Counted from the first letter of the stretch, positions 7,411 to 16,546 are shown. The stretch is DNA of 25,848 bases from Akkermansiaceae bacterium UBA5688 (GCA_002420315.1 DIHU01000267.1:5095-30942); one strand, 5' to 3'. Program-made: numbers and translations. The notes: generated from the letters alone by a model not told the origin.

Positions 7411-7432
7411 GTTTAATTGGAGTGGATTTATT

Positions 7433-7579
7433 CTACCATTTTTTTCCGTAGGCAGAATTCTCAAAACCTTGTCCAAGACGTTGAAAGTCTCGGCCCATTC
7501 CTAGGAAAGTATTGCATGATGAAAGGAAAAGAGAGGAGCCAATAGCGGCGGCTATCATTAATATAAGTCGGTATTTCAC
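7433..7579 (-). CDS. entericidin-like small lipoprotein
   Basis: The product is 48 residues. It starts with MKYRLILMIAAAIGSSLFL, a basic n-region plus hydrophobic core, followed by the lipobox LSSC with Cys22 as the predicted lipidated residue. The mature part begins CNTFLGMGRDFQRLGQG, which matches the entericidin pattern CNTxxGxGxDxxxxG seen in E. coli EcnA/EcnB, and the total length equals that of EcnB. In enterobacteria entericidins are small envelope lipoproteins linked to bacteriolysis and stress; in this phylum their role is unknown. The start is a GTG at 7579; an internal ATG (codon 8) would remove the basic n-region. It lies 63 bases downstream of dnaG on the same strand, behind a small 5-bp hairpin at 7599-7612, and ends at the bidirectional terminator. 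Confidence 0.72.
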   Translation of the reverse strand: MKYRLILMIAAAIGSSLFLSSCNTFLGMGRDFQRLGQGFENSAYGKKW

Positions 7580-7642
7580 AAAGCGAAAATATTGAAGAGC
7601 CAGGTCTCTGGCAAGCCCTTTGTGAATTCGCTTTTGAAGATT

Positions 7643-9454
7643 TTAGAAACGTTGGTCGAGTTCCTTAAGGATAGATTGCAGACGCTTGGCTTCTTCGAAG
7701 GCATCTAAAATCTCCTTTTGGGTTAGCCCGGGATCGTTGAGTCGGGTTCGTAGCGCCTTCTCTTTGATTTGGTAAAATCGGGCTGAAAGCATAGCTATTG
7801 TGTCGCATGCTGATGAAACCGGATCTTCCGGTATCGTGTCGCTAAAGCCATTTTCCAGTGCAATACGATCGCCTTTCGGAATGGTCATAAGATAGGCTTG
7901 TTTAGCGGCCTCGCTTTCGGGGTTGGGTCGTTTTTCAAGGATACCGATAAGCACATGGTTTCCCAACGTTTCTCCAAGACACTCCTGCAGAGTTTCTAAT
8001 TGCTCGCTAAGATATTCGGCTGCTGCTTCTGAGTTTAATGCGAGGTGGCAAAGATAAATAATAAAATGGTCAATCGCGGTGGGCTCTACCTTATCCGCTG
8101 TTTCTTCTTGCTCTTCTCTAGGTCTGAAGCGCTTTTGGTCGGCTTTTGCAGCTGCCACTGTCTGCCGAAAATCCTCGACTCCAAGGCGAAGCCGGATAGC
8201 TAGATTCTGGATCGTAGCGTCTCGGAGGAGATCGTCATCCATGACACAAACTGATTTGGCAAGTTCTTGTAATAATTTGGTCTTTTCGGCTGCGGATGAT
8301 AAGTCAATGCCCTTAAGCTCTTTATCAAGTTTAGCGTCGAAATATTCCTTGGCTGATCCGAGGAGTTTTTGGAAAGCTTCGGCGCCGTATTTTTTCACAA
8401 AAGTGTCCGGGTCATCACCATCTGGAAGGTGCATTAGGCGAACGGGAAGCCCTTGAGCGGTGAGTTGTTTAAATGTTTTGTCAGCAGCAGCAAGTCCGGC
8501 ATTATCACCATCGTAACAGAGAACAACTCGGTCGGTGTACCGCTTGATCATTCGAGCGTGTTGTTCGGTGAATGCAGTGCCAAGCGGTGCTATGGTATTC
8601 TCAAATCCTGATTCGTGAAGGACGATAGCATCGACTTGCCCCTCACAAAGAAGCGCAAACTTTTCTTTGCCCATAGGTCGCCTAGCCTTATTGAGAGCGA
8701 AGAGGAGTTTCGACTTGTTGAAAAGAGGAGTTTCGTTGGTGTTAATATATTTTCCGCGTTTATCGTCTTCGCGAAGAATCCGTGCACTGAAACCGACGAC
8801 GTCATCAACGTCATTATGAATGGGGAAAGTGATCTGATCGTAAAACTTGACCCAGAGCCCTGATCGGGGATTATTTTTATCTTTAAGACCGCCCAATCCC
8901 GCTTGGAGAATTTCGCGACCGTTAAAGCTGTTTTCCCTGGCCATTTGGAGAAAAAGATTTGAGTTTCGAGGAGCCCAGCCGATCAACCATTTTTGGGCAG
9001 TTTCTTTACCAAACCCTCTGCTTTTTAGGTATTCCCGGGCATGGGCTGCATCAGGACTCTTCAAGAGCTGTTCGTGGAAGAATCTGGCAGATTTATTATT
9101 TAGTTCTTTCAGCCGAGAGATCTTTCGGCGTTTACGATCAGATTCGGGATCGCTGGCCTCTTCAATAATCTGAATACCAGCTCGATCAGCAAGTTTTCTG
9201 ACGGCATCGACAAAGGGGAGATTCTCATATTCCATCAAGAAGTTGAGAGCTGACCCGCTCGCGTCACAACCAAAGCATTTGTAGCGCTGCCTTGCGGGAT
9301 TGATATTAAAAGAGGGTGTTTTTTCTCCGTGGAAGGGACAGTTGATTTTAAAATCCGATCCCGAGCGCTTCAGAGGGAAATACCCGCCTATCAAATCTAC
9401 GATATCCGTCGCTTCGAGGATACGTTCGATTGTTTCTCTCGGGATCATTCCCAT
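7643..9454 (-). CDS. dnaG: DNA primase
   Basis: The 603-residue protein makes RNA primers at the replication fork for DNA polymerase III, working with the replicative helicase. The N-terminal CHC2 zinc finger is intact (C39, H42 in 'CPFHGEKTPSF'; C60, C63 in 'YKCFGCDASG'). The TOPRIM catalytic core follows, with E271 in 'ALLCEGQVDAI' and the D315-G-D317 pair in 'VVLCYDGDNAG'. The C-terminal 150 residues are helical, matching the helicase-interaction region. The open frame extends another 45 codons upstream, but the conserved start is at MGMIPRETIERILE. Two ATGs (9454 and 9448) are both possible. It diverges from the nfeD gene with only 56 bases between the starts, and no strong terminator follows it. 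Confidence 0.95.
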   Translation of the reverse strand: MGMIPRETIERILEATDIVDLIGGYFPLKRSGSDFKINCPFHGEKTPSFNINPARQRYKCFGCDASGSALNFLMEYENLPFVDAVRKLADRAGIQIIEEASDPESDRKRRKISRLKELNNKSARFFHEQLLKSPDAAHAREYLKSRGFGKETAQKWLIGWAPRNSNLFLQMARENSFNGREILQAGLGGLKDKNNPRSGLWVKFYDQITFPIHNDVDDVVGFSARILREDDKRGKYINTNETPLFNKSKLLFALNKARRPMGKEKFALLCEGQVDAIVLHESGFENTIAPLGTAFTEQHARMIKRYTDRVVLCYDGDNAGLAAADKTFKQLTAQGLPVRLMHLPDGDDPDTFVKKYGAEAFQKLLGSAKEYFDAKLDKELKGIDLSSAAEKTKLLQELAKSVCVMDDDLLRDATIQNLAIRLRLGVEDFRQTVAAAKADQKRFRPREEQEETADKVEPTAIDHFIIYLCHLALNSEAAAEYLSEQLETLQECLGETLGNHVLIGILEKRPNPESEAAKQAYLMTIPKGDRIALENGFSDTIPEDPVSSACDTIAMLSARFYQIKEKALRTRLNDPGLTQKEILDAFEEAKRLQSILKELDQRF

Positions 9455-9510
9455 GGAAGTAGTGTGAATCGGTTGTTTGGGTTTCGCGAGCCTTGGGTTA
9501 AGTTCTTTGC

Positions 9511-10938
9511 ATGAAAACGGCAATTTTTTACATTCTCGTAGGTCTTGGGCAGATCTTTGGCCAGGATATGAAGGTCTTCGGCAAATCAAATGAAGAAAGC
9601 TACGCAGGAAAAATCATCCGCATCGAGATTGGTGAAAATTCCCTGACTAATGGACAAAGTTTTAAATTCTGGGAGCGTATTTTAGAGCGGGCTAGTGATG
9701 AAGAGGCAAAGGGAATTATCTTCGATTTAGACACGCCTGGGGGTCTAGCCTTTCCGACCGAAGAGCTTATGACGAAGATCGCAAATGTTGGAGTTCCCAC
9801 GGTAGCTTTCGTGAATCCTAATGCAATTAGTGCAGGTTCCTTTATCGCGGTGTCTACTGATCGGATCTACATGACACCGGGTTCAAAGATCGGGTCATCA
9901 GGAATTATCGATGGTTCTGGTCGGGAAATAGATCCGGTGAGGAGAGCTAAGCTTGAAAGCTATTTTGGTGCGCAGATTCGTTATATTGCAAAGCAGAAAG
10001 GGTATAATCCCGAGGTGATTGAGGCCATGATGTTCTTGAGTGACGAAAAGCGTGTCATTGGCGATGTTGAGGTGAAACCTGGGTCATTATTAAATCTAAA
10101 TTCAAGCGAAGCAACGAGGATGATGAGCGACGGTCCGCTGCTAGCCCAAGCTGAGGTAAATTCTCTTGAGGAAGTTTTAAAAGCCGAAGGATGGAGTGAC
10201 CAGGAGGTAGTTACCGCAACCCCGACCGGATTTGAACGTTTAGCTTGGTGGATCGCGGGATTTTCTGGAGTGTTAATTCTAGTAGGTTTGGGGGGTGGGT
10301 ATCTCGAGCTAAAGACGCCGGGTTTTGGAATTGGTGGGATCATTTGTTTATCTGCTTTTGCTCTCTTCTTTTTTGGGAACTACATGGCTGGTAATATGGC
10401 AGGTTACGAGCTCGCAGCTCTTTTTGTCATTGGGATTGCTCTGATCGGAGTCGAAATCTTTGTGATTCCTGGATTTGGAGTGGCAGGGATCACCGGGCTA
10501 GTTTTACTTGTAGGGGCAGTTGTCTTTTCGATGTTCGATGGCGTAACGTGGCAGACCTATCAGTGGGGTGGCTCAGAAGAAGTGAGCTTCGCAGACGCCC
10601 TTCGAAAGCCAGCAATGAATTTGGCAATTGGGATTTTCGGCTCACTATTTCTTGTTTTTCTCATGATGAAGTTTCTCCCAAAGGTAAGTTTTATCGATAA
10701 GACAATGTTGCCTAGTTCGCTAGGACGAGGAAATGGTGATGATCAGGAGGTCGAGGCAGGAGCTTTGTTTGGCAGAACCGGGATTGCGGTCACTGATTTA
10801 CGGCCAAATGGAAAAGCGGAAGTTGATGGTAAGCTTCTGGAGGTTTTGGCTGACGGGTTTTTTCTGGAGAAAGGAGATCCGGTTCGAGTAATCAGCGATG
10901 ACGGAATGGGCGTGACTGTAAAAAAAGTAGAAGAATAA
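9511..10938 (+). CDS. NfeD-family membrane-bound ClpP-class serine protease
   Basis: The 475-residue protein has an N-terminal signal/anchor segment, a ClpP-class protease domain (about 30-235), a membrane domain of several helices (about 245-350 and 372-390) and a C-terminal OB-fold NfeD domain (about 405-475, from 'GRTGIAVTDLRPNGKAEVDG'). The likely nucleophile is Ser107 in 'NAISAGSFIA', corresponding to the SAGT motif of the archaeal 1510-N protease, with a nearby Lys (K147 in 'RRAKLESYFGAQ') as the probable base. Long NfeD proteins are thought to cleave membrane proteins, often with a stomatin/flotillin partner. No stomatin gene is adjacent here. It is divergent from dnaG and convergent with purL, and I see no clear terminator in the 92 bases after it. 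Confidence 0.88.
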   Translation: MKTAIFYILVGLGQIFGQDMKVFGKSNEESYAGKIIRIEIGENSLTNGQSFKFWERILERASDEEAKGIIFDLDTPGGLAFPTEELMTKIANVGVPTVAFVNPNAISAGSFIAVSTDRIYMTPGSKIGSSGIIDGSGREIDPVRRAKLESYFGAQIRYIAKQKGYNPEVIEAMMFLSDEKRVIGDVEVKPGSLLNLNSSEATRMMSDGPLLAQAEVNSLEEVLKAEGWSDQEVVTATPTGFERLAWWIAGFSGVLILVGLGGGYLELKTPGFGIGGIICLSAFALFFFGNYMAGNMAGYELAALFVIGIALIGVEIFVIPGFGVAGITGLVLLVGAVVFSMFDGVTWQTYQWGGSEEVSFADALRKPAMNLAIGIFGSLFLVFLMMKFLPKVSFIDKTMLPSSLGRGNGDDQEVEAGALFGRTGIAVTDLRPNGKAEVDGKLLEVLADGFFLEKGDPVRVISDDGMGVTVKKVEE

Positions 10939-11030
10939 AAAACTCTTTTAGATTTCCTTACTCCGTTGGAGATAAATTAGGATACGGATCCTGCGGCTCT
11001 GCCCTCCAATGTTAAAAATTGTAAGTTCGC

Positions 11031-14000
11031 CTAGGAGAAGTATTTAACTCCAGCTTTAAAGAGTGGCTGGTATAGATTGCCAGAAATGTTTTTCCCGACA
11101 TCCGGTCCTTGTCGTTCTGTGTGGCCCATTTTTCCGAGGACGCGACCGCAGGGCGATGAAATTCCCTCAATGGCATGAATCGAACCATTCGGGTTGAATT
11201 CAGGAGCCATGGTAGGTTGGCCGCTGAGGTCAGTGTATTGCGTCGCAATTTGACCGGTGGCAGCGAGTTTGCGGAGGTCTTCTTCGTTGGCATAGAACTT
11301 ACCCTCGCCGTGTGAGAAGGGAATGTTGTGAAGATCGCCCACTTGAGTATCGGCAAGCCATGGTGACTGCGTCGAAGAAATGCGTGTGGTTGCGTAACGG
11401 GCAATGTGCCTTCCAATATCGTTGAAGGTCAAAGTAGGATCGCCGGGTTTTGGCTCCCGAATTTCACCATATGGAACGAGGCCGGTTTTTATAAGCGCTT
11501 GAAAACCATTGCAGATTCCTAGGATCAGGCCATCGCGGTTTTTGAGGAGATCCATGACTGCGTCGGCAACCTCGGGGCTCCGAAGGATAGTCGCGATAAA
11601 TTTTCCTGATCCCGCGGGTTCGTCACCAGCTGAGAAACCACCGGGCAGCATGAGGATCTGAGATTTTCGGATGCTTTCGGCGAGGTCAGCAAGTGATTCT
11701 TCAACTGCTTGCGGAGTGAGATTACGAAAGATTTGGATTTCGGCTAGGGCACCCGCTTCTCGAAATGCCTTCGCGGAATCATATTCCGAGTTGGTCCCGG
11801 GAAACGCCGGAATAATGACCTTAGGATTTTGGCTTTTAGTGGTTGAGTGTTTAACCTCGAACGTTGAGTTAAAGGTGTCGGCTTCGCTCGTCGAAGGGTC
11901 CGCGGTCTCTGGATAGATTTCAGAGAGGGGATTAGTCCATGCGTCATAAAGTTCTCCGAGTTTAAGAGTGTCTGAGCCGACTTGGATGGTTGGCTCAATC
12001 TGGGTTTTTCCAATAACGATTCCGCCGGTAATTTCTTCCTTTGATTCAATCAGAAAGGAAAGGAAGCGCTCTTGGTGAAGATTGATGTCTGTCTTGATAC
12101 TCGCGCCGATTCCGTTTCCGAATGACATCTTACTGAGGCCAGTGGCAATACCCCCGTGATCCAAGGTATGAGCGGCGAGGATATTTGCACCGTGAAGGGT
12201 GTCGGCAATCTCCTTAAGCGCGCGGAAATCTGGAAGTTGATTTTCGTCGCGCGGAACCTCGATAAAAGAGATAAGTGAATTAACTTCTTTAAATTCTGGA
12301 GACACAACATGTTTTGTGTTTCCGGGCGCTAGAGCAAAAGAGACAAGGGTTGGTGGGACGTCAATGTCGTTGAATGTTCCTGACATTGAATCTTTTCCAC
12401 CAATCGCTCCGAGGCGGAGTTCATGTTGCGCCTTAAAGGCACCGAGTAGTGCTGCGAAGGGAAGTCCCCAGCGGGAAGAGTCATCCCCAAGCTTTGGAAA
12501 GTATTCCTGGAGAGTGAGACGAATATCGCTTAAGCGGGCACCTGAAGCTACGGCCCGGCAGACTGACTCGGTGACGGCATACGCAGCCCCGTGATAAGGA
12601 GACCATGTTGCAATATTGGCATTAAAGCCCCAAGACATGTGAGTGCAGATTTGAGTTTGGCCTTCGAGAAATGGGAGGGTGGCCACCATGGCATCGACGG
12701 GTGTGCACTGGTGCTTTCCCCCAAATGGCGAAAGCACGGTGCCTGCTCCGACTGATGAATCGAACATTTCACCAAGGCCTTTTTGGGAAGAAATGTTGAG
12801 ATCACCCAGTGCGTCGGCGAAGCTTTCGAATGCAATGCAATCGAGTGGAGACTCTGTGCCAATCGCCTCGACGTGAACAGTGGCTTCTTGTTGGACGCCA
12901 TTTGTATCGAGGAATTCGCGTGTGAGATCGACAATGGTTTTGCCGCGCCAGGTCATACGGAGACGACCGGTATCGGTGACGGTGGCGACGTGGACACATT
13001 CAAGATTCTCTTTGTCGGACTCAGCAATGAAGTAAGCGACCTCCGAGGGGTCAACACAAATAGCCATACGCTCCTGCGATTCCGAAATTGCAAGTTCAGT
13101 TCCATCAAGACCATCATATTTCTTGGGGACAGCATCAAGGTTGATTTCAAGGCTGTCGGCAATTTCGCCAATCGCGACCGATATTCCTCCTGCTCCAAAG
13201 TCGTTACAGATCTTTATCTTTGGCGCAAGTTCAGGATTTCGAAAGAGGCGTTGAATTTTTCGTTCGGTGGGAGCATCTCCTTTTTGAACTTCGGCTGAAT
13301 TGTCTAAAGCGTCGTCCGTATGTTCTTTTGAAGAACCGGTAGCTCCACCAACCCCATCGCGTCCAGTGCGTCCTCCGATAAGGAGGATGTAATCGCCATT
13401 TGCGGGTCCTCCTCGGAAGACGTTTTTTCGGGGAGAAGCGGCAACAACTGCGCCTATTTCCATGCGTTTAGCGGCGTAGTTGGGATGGTAAACCTCAGAT
13501 ACCTTTCCGGTGGCAAGGCCTATTTGGTTGCCGTAAGAAGAATATCCGTGCGCGGATTCCTGACAAATCTTTCGCTGAGGAAGCTTGCCGGGGATTGTCT
13601 CATCGTAAGGGATGCGGGGGTCGGCGGCACCAGTGACCCGCATTGCTTGATAAACATAAGAACGGCCCGAAAGCGGATCGCGAATACAACCGCCAAGACA
13701 AGTGGCGGCCCCACCGAAAGGTTCGATTTCGGTAGGGTGATTGTGTGTTTCATTTTTGAATTGGACGAGCCATTCCTGTTCGTCATCTCCATGCACAACA
13801 ATAGATGCAGCGTTAATTTCGTTTGAGACTTCAAGATTGTCGAGTTCACCAGATTTGCGGAGCTCTTTCATTCCCATGAGTGCGATGTCCATGAGAGTGA
13901 CTGGACGTTCGGTGTTTGCTCCGTAAACTTCGTCTCGGGTAGCTAGGTAGGTATCGTAAGTTTCTTGTATCACTTCAGTTCCATCGTCGAAGCTGACCTT

Positions 14001-14693
14001 GGCAATCTTTGACATGAAGGTGGTATGACGGCAGTGGTCAGACCAATAGGTGTCGAGCATGCGGAGCTCGGTGATTGTTGGTTCGCGGTCCTCTTTTTGG
14101 AAATGCTTCTGAGTATGAAGAAGATCGGCGGTCGACATTGCGAGGCCGAGCTCGCTACGATATCGCTCAAAGTCTGCCTTGGATTTTTGATTGAATCCCT
14201 TGAGGATAGCGACGTTTGTGGGCTCGGGGGAGTCGTTACGTTTATAAGGTGCATTAACTGAGACCTCGTGGGAATCGACTGGGTTAATGAGATATTTTTT
14301 GATCGCTTCCAAATCTTTTTTAGAGAGCTTGCCGGTTAGGATGATGACACGGGCGGAAGAAACGAAGGGTCGTTCTTTACCGGTTAGGATCTGAACGCAT
14401 TGAGCGGCTGAGTCGGCCCGTTGATCGAATTGACCGGGAAGAAATTCCACGGCGAAGGCGGTTTCATCAGAGCTTAGTGAGAGCTCGGTCGATGAGGTCT
14501 CAACCTGAGGCTCGGAGAGGATAAGTTGAGTCGCCTTGGCAAATTCCTCGTCAGTTAAACCATCGAGATCATATCGTTGCACGATGCGAGCTGATTTGAT
14601 GCTTTCTATCGCCAGGTTGTTGCGGAGATCACCGATGAGGTGAGCGGAGTCGTTGGCAAAAGGAGTGGTTTTTTCGACGAAAAGGCGATGCAT
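11031..14693 (-). CDS. purL: phosphoribosylformylglycinamidine synthase (single-chain)
   Basis: The 1220-residue enzyme converts FGAR, glutamine and ATP to FGAM in purine synthesis. An N-terminal PurS-like part (about 1-190) leads to the catalytic core with 'TYWSDHCRHTTF' (His220) and 'FKNETHNHPTEIEPFGGAAT', a second AIR-synthase-like half, and a C-terminal glutaminase. The glutaminase triad is visible: Cys1061 in 'LGICNGFQAL', with His1191 and Glu1193 in 'MGHTERQGPD'. The N-terminus (MHRLFVEKTTPF...) and total length look closer to the form known from Clostridia and streptococci (FGAM-synthase 'clade V') than to the roughly 1290-residue proteobacterial enzyme. The frame is uninterrupted over its whole length. 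It is transcribed alone, convergent with the NfeD gene, and a 46-codon ORF lies 57 bases upstream. Confidence 0.95.
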   Translation of the reverse strand: MHRLFVEKTTPFANDSAHLIGDLRNNLAIESIKSARIVQRYDLDGLTDEEFAKATQLILSEPQVETSSTELSLSSDETAFAVEFLPGQFDQRADSAAQCVQILTGKERPFVSSARVIILTGKLSKKDLEAIKKYLINPVDSHEVSVNAPYKRNDSPEPTNVAILKGFNQKSKADFERYRSELGLAMSTADLLHTQKHFQKEDREPTITELRMLDTYWSDHCRHTTFMSKIAKVSFDDGTEVIQETYDTYLATRDEVYGANTERPVTLMDIALMGMKELRKSGELDNLEVSNEINAASIVVHGDDEQEWLVQFKNETHNHPTEIEPFGGAATCLGGCIRDPLSGRSYVYQAMRVTGAADPRIPYDETIPGKLPQRKICQESAHGYSSYGNQIGLATGKVSEVYHPNYAAKRMEIGAVVAASPRKNVFRGGPANGDYILLIGGRTGRDGVGGATGSSKEHTDDALDNSAEVQKGDAPTERKIQRLFRNPELAPKIKICNDFGAGGISVAIGEIADSLEINLDAVPKKYDGLDGTELAISESQERMAICVDPSEVAYFIAESDKENLECVHVATVTDTGRLRMTWRGKTIVDLTREFLDTNGVQQEATVHVEAIGTESPLDCIAFESFADALGDLNISSQKGLGEMFDSSVGAGTVLSPFGGKHQCTPVDAMVATLPFLEGQTQICTHMSWGFNANIATWSPYHGAAYAVTESVCRAVASGARLSDIRLTLQEYFPKLGDDSSRWGLPFAALLGAFKAQHELRLGAIGGKDSMSGTFNDIDVPPTLVSFALAPGNTKHVVSPEFKEVNSLISFIEVPRDENQLPDFRALKEIADTLHGANILAAHTLDHGGIATGLSKMSFGNGIGASIKTDINLHQERFLSFLIESKEEITGGIVIGKTQIEPTIQVGSDTLKLGELYDAWTNPLSEIYPETADPSTSEADTFNSTFEVKHSTTKSQNPKVIIPAFPGTNSEYDSAKAFREAGALAEIQIFRNLTPQAVEESLADLAESIRKSQILMLPGGFSAGDEPAGSGKFIATILRSPEVADAVMDLLKNRDGLILGICNGFQALIKTGLVPYGEIREPKPGDPTLTFNDIGRHIARYATTRISSTQSPWLADTQVGDLHNIPFSHGEGKFYANEEDLRKLAATGQIATQYTDLSGQPTMAPEFNPNGSIHAIEGISSPCGRVLGKMGHTERQGPDVGKNISGNLYQPLFKAGVKYFS

Positions 14694-14750
14694 GGTGATT
14701 AAGCCCTGACATTAGTTGACGTGAAGGAATGGAGCAAGGGGAATGAAAGC

Positions 14751-14891
14751 TTAACCGTAGGGACTGGTTTTTGGGTTCGTTAGATAGAAGGTGTCATCGT
14801 TCGTAAGCGGAACGGCGGGAAGTTTTGTGGCGAAAGCAGTGAGAAAGCATAAGGCTTTACTCAGAGATTGATGGAGCTTTTGTGAACGCAT
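14751..14891 (-). CDS. possible 46-residue small protein upstream of purL
   Basis: An ATG-TAA frame encodes 46 residues: a basic start (MRSQKLHQSLSK), a short hydrophobic stretch (ALCFLTAFA) like a weak signal peptide, and a polar tail ending in DDTFYLTNPKTSPYG. It sits between the terminator at 14975 and the purL start, in the same direction as purL. If translated it could be a small exported protein or a leader peptide. I recognise no family, and the only evidence is its position and protein-like composition. The 330-base stretch from 14694 to 15024 holds nothing else besides that terminator. Confidence 0.3.
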   Translation of the reverse strand: MRSQKLHQSLSKALCFLTAFATKLPAVPLTNDDTFYLTNPKTSPYG

Positions 14892-14974
14892 GATGATAAA
14901 CTAGATGAGCCTTTTTTGAATTTGTAGCTTCGTAATCGTAATGGTTTTTAATCAGGGCTGGTCTGTATAATCGC

Positions 14975-15007
14975 AAAAAAGACCGTGCGCCTGGAGGCAC
15001 ACGGTCT
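14975..15007 (-). terminator. terminator of the TIM-barrel isomerase gene
   Basis: Arms AGACCGTGCGCC (14980-14991) and GGCACACGGTCT (14996-15007) form a 12-bp stem with one mismatch and a four-base loop. On the minus strand it is followed by six T (plus-strand A at 14975-14980), 18 bases past the isomerase stop codon. Confidence 0.85.
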
Positions 15008-15024
15008 AAATGAAATTGGCATAG

Positions 15025-15933
15025 CTACTTTTTCTTCGCGTGAAGAGCGGCCCGGCTCTTTTCTAGGAGGGCTTTGGTGGCTTTGATGCCATCGTCCTCG
15101 GAGAGATTGCGACCCTCATATTCGACTCCAATCCAGCCATGGTAACCATGATCGAGAACGATTCCTAGAGCTTTGGTGAAATCGGTCTTGGTCTCTTCGC
15201 CTTTATCATTGAATTCATGTGACTTTGCGGAAACACCCTTAGCAAAAGGCATGAGTTCTTTAAGGCCTTTGTAGCGATCATATCCGTGGAAGTTACCGAA
15301 ATCAGGAAGGGAACCGCAGTTATCGAGTCCAACATCCTTTAGGACTTTGGACATCCAGGCCCCGTTCGAAGAGAGGCCTCCGTGGTTCTCCACAATAATA
15401 TTAATTTGATGATCGCGGGCGAAAGTCGAAAGGGAGTTCAGACCTTTGACGCAATTTACTGCCTTTTCAGCGTCATCTTTGCCCTCTCCGTGGGAGTTTA
15501 CACGAATGGAGTGACATCCCAGGCGTTTGGCTGCATCGACCCATTTCTTATGATTATCGATGGTCTTTTGACGCTTTTGATCAGAACCGGCGCCAATATG
15601 CCCTTCACCGTCGACCATAATCAGGACGTTGCTCATACCAAGATCAGAAACCCGCTTATTGAGTTCGCCAAGATATTGTTTGTCCTTTGCCTTATCCTTG
15701 AAGAATTGATTTACGTATTCAAGTGCGAGGATATCATAAGTTTTTTTGGTGTATTCTGGCCAATCCATATTGGTCATTTTACCACCCTTTAGGGCTCGAT
15801 GGTTAGACCATTGAGCAAGAGAGATCTTGAAGAGATCTTCTGCCTTGTCTGTTGAATGTTTGCCATGATGATCTGCGAAGGCTGCGGTAGTAAGGGCGGC
15901 AAAAGACGTGTTTATGAAGTGTCGACGTTGCAT
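15025..15933 (-). CDS. exported sugar-phosphate isomerase/epimerase-like TIM barrel protein
   Basis: The 302-residue product begins with a short Arg-Arg leader (MQRRHFINTSFAALTTAAFA), resembling a Tat-type or lipid-free signal peptide, and continues as a TIM barrel of the xylose-isomerase-like/AP-endonuclease-2 superfamily. Metal-binding strand ends are visible as 'IIVENHGG', 'LPDFGNF', 'SAKSHEFN' and 'WIGVEYEG', whose Glu, Asp and His residues usually bind a divalent metal. Such exported members are abundant in Planctomycetota and Verrucomicrobiota, where they are thought to process unusual sugars; the substrate here is unknown. I chose the ATG at 15933; the frame stays open to 16047, but the leader fits this start. 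The gene is divergent from the adenosyltransferase gene and ends at a good terminator. Confidence 0.8.
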   Translation of the reverse strand: MQRRHFINTSFAALTTAAFADHHGKHSTDKAEDLFKISLAQWSNHRALKGGKMTNMDWPEYTKKTYDILALEYVNQFFKDKAKDKQYLGELNKRVSDLGMSNVLIMVDGEGHIGAGSDQKRQKTIDNHKKWVDAAKRLGCHSIRVNSHGEGKDDAEKAVNCVKGLNSLSTFARDHQINIIVENHGGLSSNGAWMSKVLKDVGLDNCGSLPDFGNFHGYDRYKGLKELMPFAKGVSAKSHEFNDKGEETKTDFTKALGIVLDHGYHGWIGVEYEGRNLSEDDGIKATKALLEKSRAALHAKKK

Positions 15934-15976
15934 GGAGGAGAGTTTCGTAGTGGACGGGAGCGAAGGAAAGGCGAAA

Positions 15977-16510
15977 ATGACGCGGGCTATGAGTATTACG
16001 ACAAAAAGAGGAGATAAGGGATTTACCGATTTATTATTTGGAGGCAAAGCTTCAAAAGGAGATCCTCAAATAGAAGCTTTGGGAGCTGTTGATGAATTAA
16101 ACGCGAATCTAGGAATAGCCCGTGTTCTTGTGGATGGTGAGGTGGCTAGGGCGATTGACCAGATTCAAGAATGGTTAGTAACTTTGATGGGAGAGCTCGC
16201 AATGCCGATGGGTAAAGAGATAAAGTATGAGAAATCTGGTTTTGGGCGTATCTCAACAAGTGAAATCGAATGGCTGGAGGACTGGAGCGCTTCGATTGAG
16301 AAGGAGGAAAAATTTAAGGGCTGGTTAAGGCCGGGGGAGCGAGGAGGAGAGGTGGCTGCGCGGATTCATCTGGCTAGGACAGTAGCAAGGAGAGCCGAGC
16401 GTCGGACCTGGGATGTTGCAAATGAAGTGGCGTCGGCTGAAGTTAGAATTTTTCTAAACCGACTTTCCGATGCTCTTTGGTTGCTTGCCAGTGCCAGTGA
16501 GAAATTATGA
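15977..16510 (+). CDS. PduO-type ATP:cob(I)alamin adenosyltransferase
   Basis: The product of 177 residues transfers the adenosyl group of ATP to cob(I)alamin to give adenosylcobalamin. The N-terminal ATP-binding motif is present (TKRGDKGFTDLLFGG ... ALGAVDELNANLG), as are the trimer active-site helix 'ARIHLARTVARRAERRTW' and the C-terminal 'IFLNRLSDALWLLA'. The family's usual length is 170-200. Two starts are possible: ATG 15977, with an AAAGG six bases ahead, or ATG 15989, where many homologues begin (MSITTKRG). I took 15977 because it is one of the few in this window with a Shine-Dalgarno-like sequence. No other cobalamin gene is nearby, so the enzyme may serve salvage of imported corrinoids. 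It starts 43 bases from the divergent isomerase start and ends at a terminator shared with the convergent toroid gene. Confidence 0.92.
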   Translation: MTRAMSITTKRGDKGFTDLLFGGKASKGDPQIEALGAVDELNANLGIARVLVDGEVARAIDQIQEWLVTLMGELAMPMGKEIKYEKSGFGRISTSEIEWLEDWSASIEKEEKFKGWLRPGERGGEVAARIHLARTVARRAERRTWDVANEVASAEVRIFLNRLSDALWLLASASEKL

Positions 16511-16515
16511 GGCTA

Positions 16516-16546
16516 AAAAACCGCTTACCTCAGGTGAGCGGTTTTT
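16516..16546. terminator. bidirectional terminator between adenosyltransferase and toroid gene
   Basis: A 14-bp stem with one G-T pair (AAAAACCGCTTACC at 16516-16529 and GGTGAGCGGTTTTT at 16533-16546) has a three-base loop. Both strands give a T run, so it can serve the adenosyltransferase (+) and the toroid gene that stops at 16570 (-). Confidence 0.88.

Noticed and set aside
11012..14261. Many open frames on the plus strand and in other minus frames inside purL, for example 12783-13298
   Set aside because: They lie within the intact, motif-bearing purL gene and have no domain or composition of their own.
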